Shown here: positions 1 through 8,479 of the stretch, piece after piece | Numbering within the stretch: the stretch's first letter is position 1 | Layout: the number at the start of each line of letters is the position of its first letter | Origin: an uncultured Prevotella sp. | GTDB taxonomy: Bacteria; Bacteroidota; Bacteroidia; Bacteroidales; Bacteroidaceae | NCBI GenBank assembly: GCA_900770025.1 | Contig: CAAGIW010000071.1 | Location: 1-34,579 of the forward strand | DNA length: 34,579 nt | Direction of reading: 5' to 3' | Made by a program: the position numbers and the translations under genes | Notes under the pieces: generated by a model | The model's input: the letters and a program-made list of their open reading frames with translations, nothing else | What the model was told of the DNA's origin: nothing | Databases searched by the model: none

Positions 1-71
1 AATCCCCTGAGCCTTAGAGATTTAGGGGGGGGGGATCGGCTTTGCCGTAACGTCTTCATTCACATATAGAT

Positions 72-120
72 ACAGAGCCTTCCGCAGGTGTCAGATGATG
101 GCACAGGCGGAAGGCTCTGT
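72..120. terminator. Perfect 14-bp hairpin, probable terminator
   Basis: ACAGAGCCTTCCGC at 72-85 is exactly complementary to 107-120, with a 21-nt loop. No T-run follows on either strand, so direction and mechanism are uncertain. Its position between the window edge and a promoter suggests it ends transcription coming from the left. Confidence 0.6.
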
Positions 121-297
121 GCGTTTCAGACCTCCAGATGCGGATGGGATGGCACACAGCCAAGACCGCTGTTTATTGGCAAATAGCTGCCATTCGGAGG
201 ATAAAACAGCCGTATAGTGGTAAAATTTGGTAGAGACATGAGATTTGATGTAACTTTAAATAAGATAGGCTGCGCTCGGCATAACATTCAAGCGAGC

Positions 298-329
298 TTG
301 ATGTTCTGCTCTCACTTGCACTATCTTTG
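298..329 (+). promoter_or_regulatory. Bacteroidota-type promoter for the surface-protein gene, with overlapping palindrome
   Basis: TATCTTTG at 322-329 matches the Bacteroidota -7 consensus TAnnTTTG. TTG at 298-300 lies 21 bp upstream as a -33 element. The ATG at 356 leaves a short leader of about 20 nt. The palindrome TCAAGC-GA-GCTTGA (288-301) overlaps the -33 element and could be an operator; that role is inferred from position only. Confidence 0.65.
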
Positions 330-355
330 CAATAATTCTTTCAAAAACATAGAAT

Positions 356-3300
356 ATGAAAAAGAAAATTACACAATTAAGATGGCTCGCTGCGACGCTC
401 ATGCTCGTGGCGGCAATGGTGATGCCCTCCACGGCGTGGGCAGAAGAAAGTACTGTTACTTTTACGGCAAAAGAAGGTACTGCAGGCTTCAGCGAAAGTG
501 AAAATTATGACAAACTCATTGACGGCAAATACACATCAGAAGATGGCACTAAATGGTGCTTGTCATTCCTGTCAGAAGGTGCCTACATCATTTTCAGTGC
601 GTCAGAACGTATTCAGTTAACCGGGTATAGCATTGTAACCGGCAATGACAATGCCAGCAATGCAAGTAGAAACCCCAAAAGTTGGAAAATTTATGGTTGC
701 AACGACGAATCAGCAGGAAGGAGCTCGGAGAGTTGGGTGTTGATTGACCAAAAGGTTGAAGACACCGATTTGCAAGATTTAAATTACCAAAAGTACGATT
801 TCACATTATCCAATCCACCTTCGGAAAAGTATCAGTATTTCAAGATGGAAATCACTGCTACGAAAGGTGCATCCGTGTTGCAGATGAGCGAACTTATCCT
901 TACTTACACCACATGTGACCATCAATGGGTAAAGACAGATGATGTTGTTGCCCCAACTTGTACTGAGACTGGATATGACGTTTATAAATGCTCCTTGTGT
1001 CAATTGACAAAGAACGTGGCAAATGACAATAGTGCCTTGGGACATCTATGGGTGAGTGGCACTGTGGTGGCTCCAACTTGTACAAAAGATGGCTATACAC
1101 CTCAGACATGCTCGCGCTGCCAAGCAGAGCAGAAAATAAACATCGTCAATGCGACAGGACATGAATGGGGTACAGATGACATCTGCGATGTCTGCGGAGC
1201 TGGAAACTCAACTCCAAGCAAACCTCAAAATGGCGATGGTTCTGCAGAGAATCCTTTTCAGATTGGAACGGTTGGAGAACTGTATTGGTTTGCGGGGTTG
1301 GTGAATGGTGATGCAAGCGTGTGTACAGGCGATGTCTCACAAAAAGGAGACGCCTGCGCTGTCCTCACAAAGGATATTATCGTGAATGAGGGCGTTTTTG
1401 ACGAAAACGGAAATCTTTCGAGCAATACAAGCGATTTCACAAGCTGGAAACCTATCAGCCCAGAGGTTAATTATTCCGGCACATTTGACGGAGATAACCA
1501 TACAATCAGCGGATTGTATTACAATGTTACAAGCAGTGATACTAAAGTTGATGCCGGCTTGTTTGGCAGAAACGCAGGAACAATAAAAAATGTTAGCGTT
1601 AAAGGTTCCTATTTTAAATTAAACTTTGGTGGAGAGTATTGTCTTTTTGGCATCTTATGTGGCTTTAATGCTGGCACAATCGAAAACTTCTATAACGAAA
1701 GTGCAATTACTTTAACAGGAACAGTTGGTTCGCAGGCCTATTTCGGTGGTATATGTGGAGATAACGGTCTCAATGGTATAATTAAAGACTGCAATAACGT
1801 CGGAAAGGTTTCTTCTGAAGCCAGTTCCACCCCCGGTATTAATGTTGGTGGCGTGTGCGGAATAAATTCTTCAGGCACAATTGAAAACAGCTCAAACACA
1901 GGCGAAGTCAGCGGAACATATAATGTCGGCGGTGTGTGCGGATATAATCTTAGTGGAAGTCGAACAGCAACAATTACAAGTTGCTATAATGAAGGCAAAG
2001 TCAGCGGAACATATAATGTCGGCGGTGTGTGCGGATATAATCAGGGTAAGAGTAGCGTAATAGCAGAAATTACAAACTGCTATAATAAGGGGACAGTAAG
2101 CGGAACAGATAATGTCGGTGGTGTATGCGGAGATAATAAATGGTACGCCACAATCACAGAATGCTATAATGAAGGTAAAGTCAGCGGAACGGATAATGTC
2201 GGCGGCGTGTGCGGATATAACGATGATATGGACGGTGTCGTCGGTCTCATAATCAAAAACTCTTATAATAAAGGCGAAGTCAGTGGAAATAATAGAGTCG
2301 GCGGCGTGTGCGGATATAATTATGCATGGAATTCAGTTGGAGTAGCAATAACAACAATTGAAAACTGCTATAGCACTAACACAGTCAGCGGAACAAAAAA
2401 TGTCGGTGGCGTGTGCGGTAGTAATGTTAACGGAGACAATAATGACCAAGCAATAATCACAAATTGCTATTATGACAGTGATATTTACACCGGCAGTGCA
2501 GTTGGAGGAGATAACGGCATAGTTTCTAATACCGAGGGTAAAAGCACAAAACAATTTGTAAGCGGTGAGGTCTGCTATCTGCTGAACGGCGAAAAGTCAA
2601 AGGTTACAGACGAAAGTTCTCTTGTGTGGTATCAGAACATAGACAACGGAGCAAAGGACAATTATCCTCTCCTTGACAGCAGTCACGGAACAGTATATCA
2701 GTGCAATCCTTGTACCGCATTTTATTCCAATACTGAGGGTGCAACTAAAGATCACAATCATGTCAATGACGGCAACGGTTTCTTGACATGTACAGCGTGC
2801 GGAGACAAGAGGTTTCAGGAGGCTACACAGAACGCAAGCGGCGAGTATGAAATCGGCAATGCAGGTCAGCTGTGCTGGTTTGCAGGATTGGTAAACGGCA
2901 CGCTGAATGACGGCACACAGCAGAATACGACTGCCAAGGGAGTTCTGACAGGCAACATTGACCTGGCCAGCGTCAGCAACTGGACACCCATCGGCAACGC
3001 AAGCAACATGTTTGGCGGCACCTTCGACGGTAAGAACTTCAAGGTGCAGCATCTGAGCATCACGCAGCAGGGCGACAACACTGGCCTCTTCGGCTATGCG
3101 AGCGGAGCCACCATACAGAACATCTGTATCGACGGCAACATCACGCTCAACACTACCAGCTATACCGAAGGCTACGGCAGCATAGCGGGACGCATGGACA
3201 ACTCTACCATCAGCAACTGCCACAGCAGCATGAACTTCAGCATCGAAAGCGAGATGGAGTTCTCAACGGAATGCATAGGCCATATAGGCGGCATCGTGGG

Positions 3301-4801
3301 CAAGATGCACGAGGCGAACTGTGCCGTTCAGGGATGCAGCTACAGCGGCGTCATGAACCTGGGCAACAATAATGTCAAAGTGGCTGCCGGCATTGTAGGC
3401 TACGCCACTAACAACAAAGTGCCTATTACCAACTGTAGATTTACGGGCACTATCAAGAGCAAATACACGGGTGCGCTCTATATGGGCGGCATCTTTGGCT
3501 ATACCAACTCCAGCGGTGAAGTGAAGGTGACGAACTGCCTGCAGGCAGGCACTTTGGAGAAAGACGGCAACAGTTCGCTGACCGGTATGCTCATTGGCCA
3601 GATAAACAACGGTTATGGAGCGAACGCTGTCACTAATAACTACTACATCTCAGGCACGTTCAATGTGATAGGCACAACCACCGGAACGCCCACGACCAAA
3701 CCAGCCACACAGTGCTCTACAGAACAGCTCCAAAGCGGCGAGATATGTTACCTGCTTAACGGTTCATCACCAGATGGCGGATGGGGACAGCAAATCGGAA
3801 CGGACGGCTATCCTGTTCCCGGCAGCGACAAGACGGTATATGAAGTAAACCTGCTTTGCGGCGGAGTGAAAGCTGTGGGCAAGACATACGCCAATAGCAA
3901 TAAGGACGTAACCATACCACACGAACTGCCTGAGACCGCCTCATTCAACTCTGAGAAGACTATATATGATAAGGTATGCCAGAGATGCGGAGAAACATTA
4001 TATTACGCCAATGCTGCCGGCACCATCGAAGCCACACCTGATGCCGAGGTAACAGAGTTCACCGTGGCAAACTATCCATTGCAGGATGCCACGACGTATG
4101 ACAATAAGGCAGTGTTCACAGCTACCAACTTCATCTATACCCGCAAGTTCAACAATACCAATTGGACCACATGGTATGTGCCATTTGACTTGACGCTGAC
4201 CGCCGAGATTTGCGCAAAATATGATTTCTCGCGCATCAACAACGTGCATCAGTATGACACCGACAACGACGGCACGGCAGACAAGACCGTGGTGGAGAGC
4301 TTCAGACAGATGCCAGGCGTAACTCTAAAGGCCAATTATCCTTATTTGGTTAAGCCTGTAAGTGAAGGCGACTTGAATATGATGTTGCCTCTTGAAGGTG
4401 TGAAACCTGCATTGGCAGAGACAAACAGCATCGACTGCCAGAGCGTGGATTTCTCATACACCTTCACGGGTACATACACTGCTATGGGCGAGGGCGGATC
4501 CAGCTATTATGACCCTTATACGCTGTGGACAGATGGCACATGGCAACACTTCCAAAGCCTTGCCCCCATGCGTCACTATCTTACCGTCACACCGCGCAAT
4601 CCGTTCTTTGCGTCAGCAGCTTCTTTACGCAGCATCATGCTCTCCGTGATAGGCGATGAGGGCACAACGGGCATCGTGAACATGTACAGCGATGAGCGCA
4701 AGGCTGCAGAGACCTACGACCTCGGTGGTCGCCGCTTGCCCGCAGGTGCATCGCAGAAAGGCGTGATGATTGAGAATGGTAAGGTGATTATTAAGAAATA
4801 A
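356..4801 (+). CDS. Large secreted GLUG-repeat surface protein (discoidin-like and CxxC repeats)
   Basis: This is a 1481-residue exported protein. A clear signal peptide spans residues 1-29, with cleavage expected after AWA. Residues about 45-185 look like an F5/8 type C (discoidin-like) carbohydrate-binding domain. Residues about 188-280 hold Cys-pair repeats (CSLC, CSRC, CDVC), with another pair near 815. From about 295 to 780 there are GLUG-type repeats with a recurring NVGGVCGYN core. A second related module begins near residue 830 with the same WFAGLVNG entry motif. The C-terminal part ends in YDLGGRR...KGVMIENGKVIIKK, a tail type I know from Prevotella surface proteins. The start is the ATG placed right after the promoter. 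Adhesion or glycan binding is an inference from domains; no catalytic site was recognised. Base composition is AT-rich in the first repeat block and GC-richer after about 2830, suggesting a mosaic origin. Confidence 0.85.
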   Translation: MKKKITQLRWLAATLMLVAAMVMPSTAWAEESTVTFTAKEGTAGFSESENYDKLIDGKYTSEDGTKWCLSFLSEGAYIIFSASERIQLTGYSIVTGNDNASNASRNPKSWKIYGCNDESAGRSSESWVLIDQKVEDTDLQDLNYQKYDFTLSNPPSEKYQYFKMEITATKGASVLQMSELILTYTTCDHQWVKTDDVVAPTCTETGYDVYKCSLCQLTKNVANDNSALGHLWVSGTVVAPTCTKDGYTPQTCSRCQAEQKINIVNATGHEWGTDDICDVCGAGNSTPSKPQNGDGSAENPFQIGTVGELYWFAGLVNGDASVCTGDVSQKGDACAVLTKDIIVNEGVFDENGNLSSNTSDFTSWKPISPEVNYSGTFDGDNHTISGLYYNVTSSDTKVDAGLFGRNAGTIKNVSVKGSYFKLNFGGEYCLFGILCGFNAGTIENFYNESAITLTGTVGSQAYFGGICGDNGLNGIIKDCNNVGKVSSEASSTPGINVGGVCGINSSGTIENSSNTGEVSGTYNVGGVCGYNLSGSRTATITSCYNEGKVSGTYNVGGVCGYNQGKSSVIAEITNCYNKGTVSGTDNVGGVCGDNKWYATITECYNEGKVSGTDNVGGVCGYNDDMDGVVGLIIKNSYNKGEVSGNNRVGGVCGYNYAWNSVGVAITTIENCYSTNTVSGTKNVGGVCGSNVNGDNNDQAIITNCYYDSDIYTGSAVGGDNGIVSNTEGKSTKQFVSGEVCYLLNGEKSKVTDESSLVWYQNIDNGAKDNYPLLDSSHGTVYQCNPCTAFYSNTEGATKDHNHVNDGNGFLTCTACGDKRFQEATQNASGEYEIGNAGQLCWFAGLVNGTLNDGTQQNTTAKGVLTGNIDLASVSNWTPIGNASNMFGGTFDGKNFKVQHLSITQQGDNTGLFGYASGATIQNICIDGNITLNTTSYTEGYGSIAGRMDNSTISNCHSSMNFSIESEMEFSTECIGHIGGIVGKMHEANCAVQGCSYSGVMNLGNNNVKVAAGIVGYATNNKVPITNCRFTGTIKSKYTGALYMGGIFGYTNSSGEVKVTNCLQAGTLEKDGNSSLTGMLIGQINNGYGANAVTNNYYISGTFNVIGTTTGTPTTKPATQCSTEQLQSGEICYLLNGSSPDGGWGQQIGTDGYPVPGSDKTVYEVNLLCGGVKAVGKTYANSNKDVTIPHELPETASFNSEKTIYDKVCQRCGETLYYANAAGTIEATPDAEVTEFTVANYPLQDATTYDNKAVFTATNFIYTRKFNNTNWTTWYVPFDLTLTAEICAKYDFSRINNVHQYDTDNDGTADKTVVESFRQMPGVTLKANYPYLVKPVSEGDLNMMLPLEGVKPALAETNSIDCQSVDFSYTFTGTYTAMGEGGSSYYDPYTLWTDGTWQHFQSLAPMRHYLTVTPRNPFFASAASLRSIMLSVIGDEGTTGIVNMYSDERKAAETYDLGGRRLPAGASQKGVMIENGKVIIKK
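1836..2430 (+). repeat. DNA-level tandem repeats encoding GLUG motifs
   Basis: A block of about 45 bp encoding (K/E)VSGT-x-NVGGVCGYN recurs near 1900, 1995, 2095, 2175, 2275 and 2385, separated by variable linkers. A shorter form lies near 1845. Several blocks are nearly identical in nucleotides, not just in protein, so recombination or slippage could change the repeat number within the open frame. Confidence 0.75.
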
Positions 4802-4806
4802 AAATA

Positions 4807-4944
4807 ATGAAGATTATGAAGAAAAAGTATATCAAACCCACAATGGAGGTTTACGAAGTGAATCCTACACAGCTATTGAGTGGTAGTCCAATAGAAGGAG
4901 TTGACGAAACGGAAGTGAAGTTCGGCGAGGGTTATCCAGTTTGA
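4807..4944 (+). CDS. 45-residue small protein of a Prevotella-like 'LLSGS' type
   Basis: This short reading frame begins five bases after the surface-protein stop and ends in TGA before the shared terminator, so it is probably co-transcribed. The peptide starts MKIMKKKYIKPTMEVYEV, carries the central motif TQLLSGSPIEG, and ends acidic and glycine-rich (ETEVKFGEGYPV). There is no signal peptide or membrane segment. From memory, short proteins of this form (basic KKxYxKPxMxV start, then LLxGS, then an acidic tail) recur in Prevotella genomes, usually as hypothetical proteins. The function is unknown. The basic leader, LLSGS and variable tail vaguely resemble a precursor peptide, but no maturation or export gene lies nearby. 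An internal ATG at residue 4 (4816) is an alternative start. Confidence 0.65.
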   Translation: MKIMKKKYIKPTMEVYEVNPTQLLSGSPIEGVDETEVKFGEGYPV

Positions 4945-4991
4945 TGAGGAGGGCACACGCATGATGTGCATCCGCATTTAGCGGAAACCGC

Positions 4992-5030
4992 AAGGGTCTA
5001 TACATCCCGATGGTGGGAGTATAGACCCTT
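4992..5030. terminator. Bidirectional terminator between convergent operons
   Basis: AAGGGTCTATA (4992-5002) is perfectly complementary to 5020-5030, with a 17-nt loop that can partly pair. It sits between the end of the small protein (4944) and the end of the PBP gene (5048) on the opposite strand, and therefore can serve both transcripts. Confidence 0.8.
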
Positions 5031-5047
5031 TGCTATGAGTCGCATTC

Positions 5048-7495
5048 CTATTCTGCCGTTGGCGGCTGCTGGTTGGAGCCGGCTGCCGTGGATGGCTGAC
5101 CGGTAGTTGCGGCCGCTTCGTTGAAGGGCTCAAACGTCTCGGTCATCAGTGTATCCACCTCTATGGAGTCGGTGTCCTGTCTGTGATAATAACTTGCACA
5201 GCCAAAGTCTGTGATGCTCACATCTTTCATCTGGCCAGGGAACTTGCCTCTGTATTTCTTAAACTCTTTGTCCTTCAACACAGACTCTAAGAACAAGCCA
5301 CAGATTGGCAATGCCGTTCTGCTGCCTTGTCCCAAGGCGCCGGTTCTGAAGTGGATGCACCTGTATTCGCCTCCCACCCATGCACCGACCACCAACTTGG
5401 GACTGACGGCCACAAACCATGCGTCTGAATGGTTGTTGGAAGTGCCGGTCTTCCCTCCAAAGTCGGTATCTCTGAAACTGCTTACATACCGGTTCAGGCT
5501 CATGCTGGTGGCTCCGGGCTCACGAAGACCGCCCATCAGGAGTTGCTGCATGTAGAAAGCACTCTTGGCAGGAATGGCACTCCGCTTTTCTTCGTGTGAG
5601 GTATATACCACCGTGCCGTTTCTGTCAACAATCTTTGTTACCAAAACGGGGGCTACATATACTCCATTTCGGGAAACGGTGGAGTATGAGTTTACCAATT
5701 CAAGAAGATTGACATCGCTTGCACCCAATGCTAAGGAAGGGGTTTCGTGAAGTTTGCTTTGAATACCCATGGCATGGGCAGTGGCGGCAATGCGGTTGAT
5801 GCCCATTTCCTGTCCCAATTTAACTGCAATGGAGTTAATGCTCTGCGCAAAGGCAGCTTTTAGAGGCATACTGTCTCCAGTGAAGTAACCATTGGCATTT
5901 GTTGGAGCCCATGTCACTTCTTTGTTTTTTGATTTATCAAAGACTTTCATGCTGAAGTATTCGTCCTTTCTGCTGTCGCATGGGGTAAGTCCTTGATTCA
6001 TGGCTTCGGTATAAACAAACAACTTGAAAGTGGAGCCAGGCTGTCGCATGGCAGTAACCTTGTCATATTTCCAGGAATCGAAGTCAAGGTCGCCCACCCA
6101 TGCCTTTACATGCCCAGTCTCTGCTTCCACGGCAACGAAGCCGCAGTGCATGAATCGGACCATGTATCGGATGGAATCCATCGTGCTCATCTCTTTCTCG
6201 ATGCTCCCGTTCTCATAGTCGAAGAGCCTGACCTTGTGGGGCTGGTTCAGCCAATAGTCGATGGAGTCTGTGTTGCTGCCGAATTTCTGTTTGAGCATTC
6301 TGTAGGCCACGGTCTTTTTGGCGATGTCTTCGATGAAGCCTGGAATCTCTTGATGCCTCTCGTCTTGCCACGGATTGGTGCTGCCCCAGTGGCTGTTGAA
6401 GTTACGTTGCACAGCCTGCATCTGTTTCAGTGCTGCTTCCTCGGCATATTTCTGCATTCTGGTGTCGAGGGTGGTATAGATCTTCAGTCCGCTGTTGTAG
6501 AGGTCGTAGCCGTTTTCCCTGCACCAGTCCTTCAGATAGGCGGCCACCGTTTCCCTGAAATAGTTGGCCTGTCCGTCGTAATTGCTTTCCACGCTGTAGT
6601 TGAGCGAGATGGGATGGGTCTTCAGTGTGTCGTATGCTAATTGTGACAGATGGCCCCTTTTCAGCATGTTGTTGAGCACCACGTTTCTTCGCTTGAAAGC
6701 GTTGTCGGGGTTGATTCGGGGGTTGTAGTAGGTGGTGGCCTTCAGCATACCGACAAGTACGGCGGCCTGTTCTGCCGTCAAGTCTTTGGGAGTGTTGCCG
6801 AAATAGGTCTTGCAGGCTGTCTTGATGCCGAAGGCATTGGAACCGAAATCCACGGTGTTGGCATACATGGTGAGAATCTCGTCCTTGGTGAAGATGCTCT
6901 CTATCTTCACGGCGGTGATCCATTCCTTGCTCTTCATGATGAGAATCTTGAGACCGGGAATATTGCCCAACAGTCCTGTGGAGTACTGGGTTCTTACGCG
7001 GAACATGTTTTTGACCAGCTGCTGTGTGATGGTAGAGGCTCCGCGGGCATCCCTGTGAACGATGTAATCTTTCAAGGCAGCGACCACTCCCTGGAAGTCG
7101 ATGCCAAAATGATGGTAGAAGCGTTCGTCTTCGGTGGCGATCAGTGCCTGCCAGAATACGGGATTCACATCCTCATACTTCACGGGAGTTCTGTTTTCGT
7201 TGAAGAACTTGCCTATCATGACACCGTCTGCACTGTAGAGTTCGGAGGCCACGTTGGGCTCGGGATTCTTGATGACACTCATGCTGGGTGAACGTCCGAA
7301 CAGCCAGAGGAAGTTGATGTCAACAGCCACCAAATAGGAGATGAACAAAAGGAAAAGAGACACTGTTACGGTGCACAGTTTCACATACCAGGGTCTGCCG
7401 ATAAACAATCCCTTGTACCACTTGCAGAATCTGAGGAAGAGAGACTTCACCGTCTGCATTGTTCCGCTATGCTTGTCTGTTGTTGTCTGTGCCAT
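5048..7495 (-). CDS. Class A penicillin-binding protein (PBP1A-like transglycosylase/transpeptidase)
   Basis: This bifunctional peptidoglycan synthase polymerises lipid II glycan strands and cross-links stem peptides on the periplasmic side of the inner membrane. It is 815 aa, normal for the family. A single N-terminal membrane anchor lies at about residues 40-58. The glycosyltransferase domain shows EDERFYHHFG at 122-131, with E122 the expected catalytic residue, and RGASTITQQ. The transpeptidase domain has all three motifs: S488-TFK (nucleophile S488, K491), S552-I-N and K682-T-G. The tail is low-complexity and Gln/Pro/Ala-rich. The chosen ATG overlaps the end of miaA by 29 bp; an in-frame ATG at 7459 (residue 13) would remove the overlap and is equally plausible. 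It is the last gene of the lpx-miaA cluster. Confidence 0.93.
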   Translation of the reverse strand: MAQTTTDKHSGTMQTVKSLFLRFCKWYKGLFIGRPWYVKLCTVTVSLFLLFISYLVAVDINFLWLFGRSPSMSVIKNPEPNVASELYSADGVMIGKFFNENRTPVKYEDVNPVFWQALIATEDERFYHHFGIDFQGVVAALKDYIVHRDARGASTITQQLVKNMFRVRTQYSTGLLGNIPGLKILIMKSKEWITAVKIESIFTKDEILTMYANTVDFGSNAFGIKTACKTYFGNTPKDLTAEQAAVLVGMLKATTYYNPRINPDNAFKRRNVVLNNMLKRGHLSQLAYDTLKTHPISLNYSVESNYDGQANYFRETVAAYLKDWCRENGYDLYNSGLKIYTTLDTRMQKYAEEAALKQMQAVQRNFNSHWGSTNPWQDERHQEIPGFIEDIAKKTVAYRMLKQKFGSNTDSIDYWLNQPHKVRLFDYENGSIEKEMSTMDSIRYMVRFMHCGFVAVEAETGHVKAWVGDLDFDSWKYDKVTAMRQPGSTFKLFVYTEAMNQGLTPCDSRKDEYFSMKVFDKSKNKEVTWAPTNANGYFTGDSMPLKAAFAQSINSIAVKLGQEMGINRIAATAHAMGIQSKLHETPSLALGASDVNLLELVNSYSTVSRNGVYVAPVLVTKIVDRNGTVVYTSHEEKRSAIPAKSAFYMQQLLMGGLREPGATSMSLNRYVSSFRDTDFGGKTGTSNNHSDAWFVAVSPKLVVGAWVGGEYRCIHFRTGALGQGSRTALPICGLFLESVLKDKEFKKYRGKFPGQMKDVSITDFGCASYYHRQDTDSIEVDTLMTETFEPFNEAAATTGQPSTAAGSNQQPPTAE

Positions 7496-8417
7496 TGCAT
7501 TGTGTATTTATGTGTTGTATGATTCCGTCTCTGTCTGACGGGGAGAACCAGCGTATGGATGGGTCGCGCTTGAACCAGGTGAGTTGCTTGCGGGCATACT
7601 TTCTGGTATTGCCCTTGATTCTCTCGACAGCCTCTTCAACAGTGTATTCGCCATCAAAGTGTGCGAACAGTTCCTTATAGCCCACTGTGTTCAGAGAATT
7701 GAAATGCCTGTAGGGATATAACCGGCGTGCCTCCTCCAACAGTCCTTGCTGCATCATCAGATCTACCCGCCTGTTGATCCTGGCATACAGTTCGTCTCTC
7801 GGCAGGGTCAAGCCTATCTTGATGATGTTGAAGGGGCGCTTTTTCTTGGTGTTGTTTCTGAAAGAGGTGTAGGTCTGGCCGCTTTGCAGGCATACTTCCA
7901 AACCGTGGACTACCCTTCTGACATTCTTCTTGTCAACAATCTGGCAGTAATCGGGATCCAGAACTTCCAGTTCCTTGTAGATGGCCTCAAGACCTTCCTG
8001 TTCCAGCTTTTGCTGTATTTGCTTTCTCAATGTAGAATCAATGGTAGGGATGTCGTCAATCCCATTGCATACGGCATCAATATACATCATACTGCCGCCG
8101 GTGAGAATGGCAATGGGTAGGGGAGAGGCTAAGTGATGCTGGGTGGCTGATGCTGACAAGTCTGAGATGATGGCCAGCACATCTTGTTCGTACATAGAGG
8201 CATTGTAATACTCGCCAAGGTGCAGTTCGCCCACCTTGTAGTGCTTGATGCGGCTTGTCAGTGCTTTGTCGGGGGTGGCAGTGCCTATCATCATTTCCGA
8301 GAAAATCTGTCGGGAATCGGCATTGATGATAGGCACCGAATAATGTTCGGCCAACGTTGCGCACAAGTCAGTTTTTCCTACAGCAGTAGGCCCTGTTACC
8401 ACAATCAGTGAATACAT
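7467..8417 (-). CDS. miaA: tRNA dimethylallyltransferase
   Basis: MiaA transfers the dimethylallyl group of DMAPP to N6 of A37 in tRNAs reading UNN codons. At 316 aa it is of normal length. The N-terminus carries the P-loop GPTAVGKT, followed by INADSRQIF with the conserved DSRQ, then GGSMMYIDAVCNGID, and near the C-terminus NTVGYKELF. The ATG start lies 62 bp downstream of the lpxA stop, and I found no TAnnTTTG promoter in that gap, so it is probably in the lpx transcript. Its 3' end overlaps the annotated start of the PBP gene. Confidence 0.95.
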   Translation of the reverse strand: MYSLIVVTGPTAVGKTDLCATLAEHYSVPIINADSRQIFSEMMIGTATPDKALTSRIKHYKVGELHLGEYYNASMYEQDVLAIISDLSASATQHHLASPLPIAILTGGSMMYIDAVCNGIDDIPTIDSTLRKQIQQKLEQEGLEAIYKELEVLDPDYCQIVDKKNVRRVVHGLEVCLQSGQTYTSFRNNTKKKRPFNIIKIGLTLPRDELYARINRRVDLMMQQGLLEEARRLYPYRHFNSLNTVGYKELFAHFDGEYTVEEAVERIKGNTRKYARKQLTWFKRDPSIRWFSPSDRDGIIQHINTQCNGTDNNRQA

Positions 8418-8479
8418 CTATGTATAGGGAATATGGATGAACGTTCAAATGCCATTGCCTGTTGATCCATAAAGAGTCT

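Larger units (their letters stand above)
1..355. other. Gene-free left end: G10 tract, hairpin and promoter region
   Basis: I see no credible coding sequence here. A run of ten G lies at 25-34, a perfect 14-bp hairpin at 72-120, and a promoter with an overlapping palindrome at 288-329 just ahead of the surface-protein gene. The first 20 or so bases resemble the sequence that follows the stop codon of the Rpn-family gene near 27330. That would fit a related gene ending at the left edge of the window, but this is inference. Confidence 0.6.

Noticed and set aside
217..501. 94-codon frame overlapping the promoter and start of the surface protein
   Set aside because: It covers the promoter and is out of frame with the signal peptide; no domain or start signal.
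5993..7291. Plus-strand open frames of about 215 codons opposite the PBP gene
   Set aside because: They cover the transglycosylase and transpeptidase region of an intact PBP and have no promoter or domain of their own.
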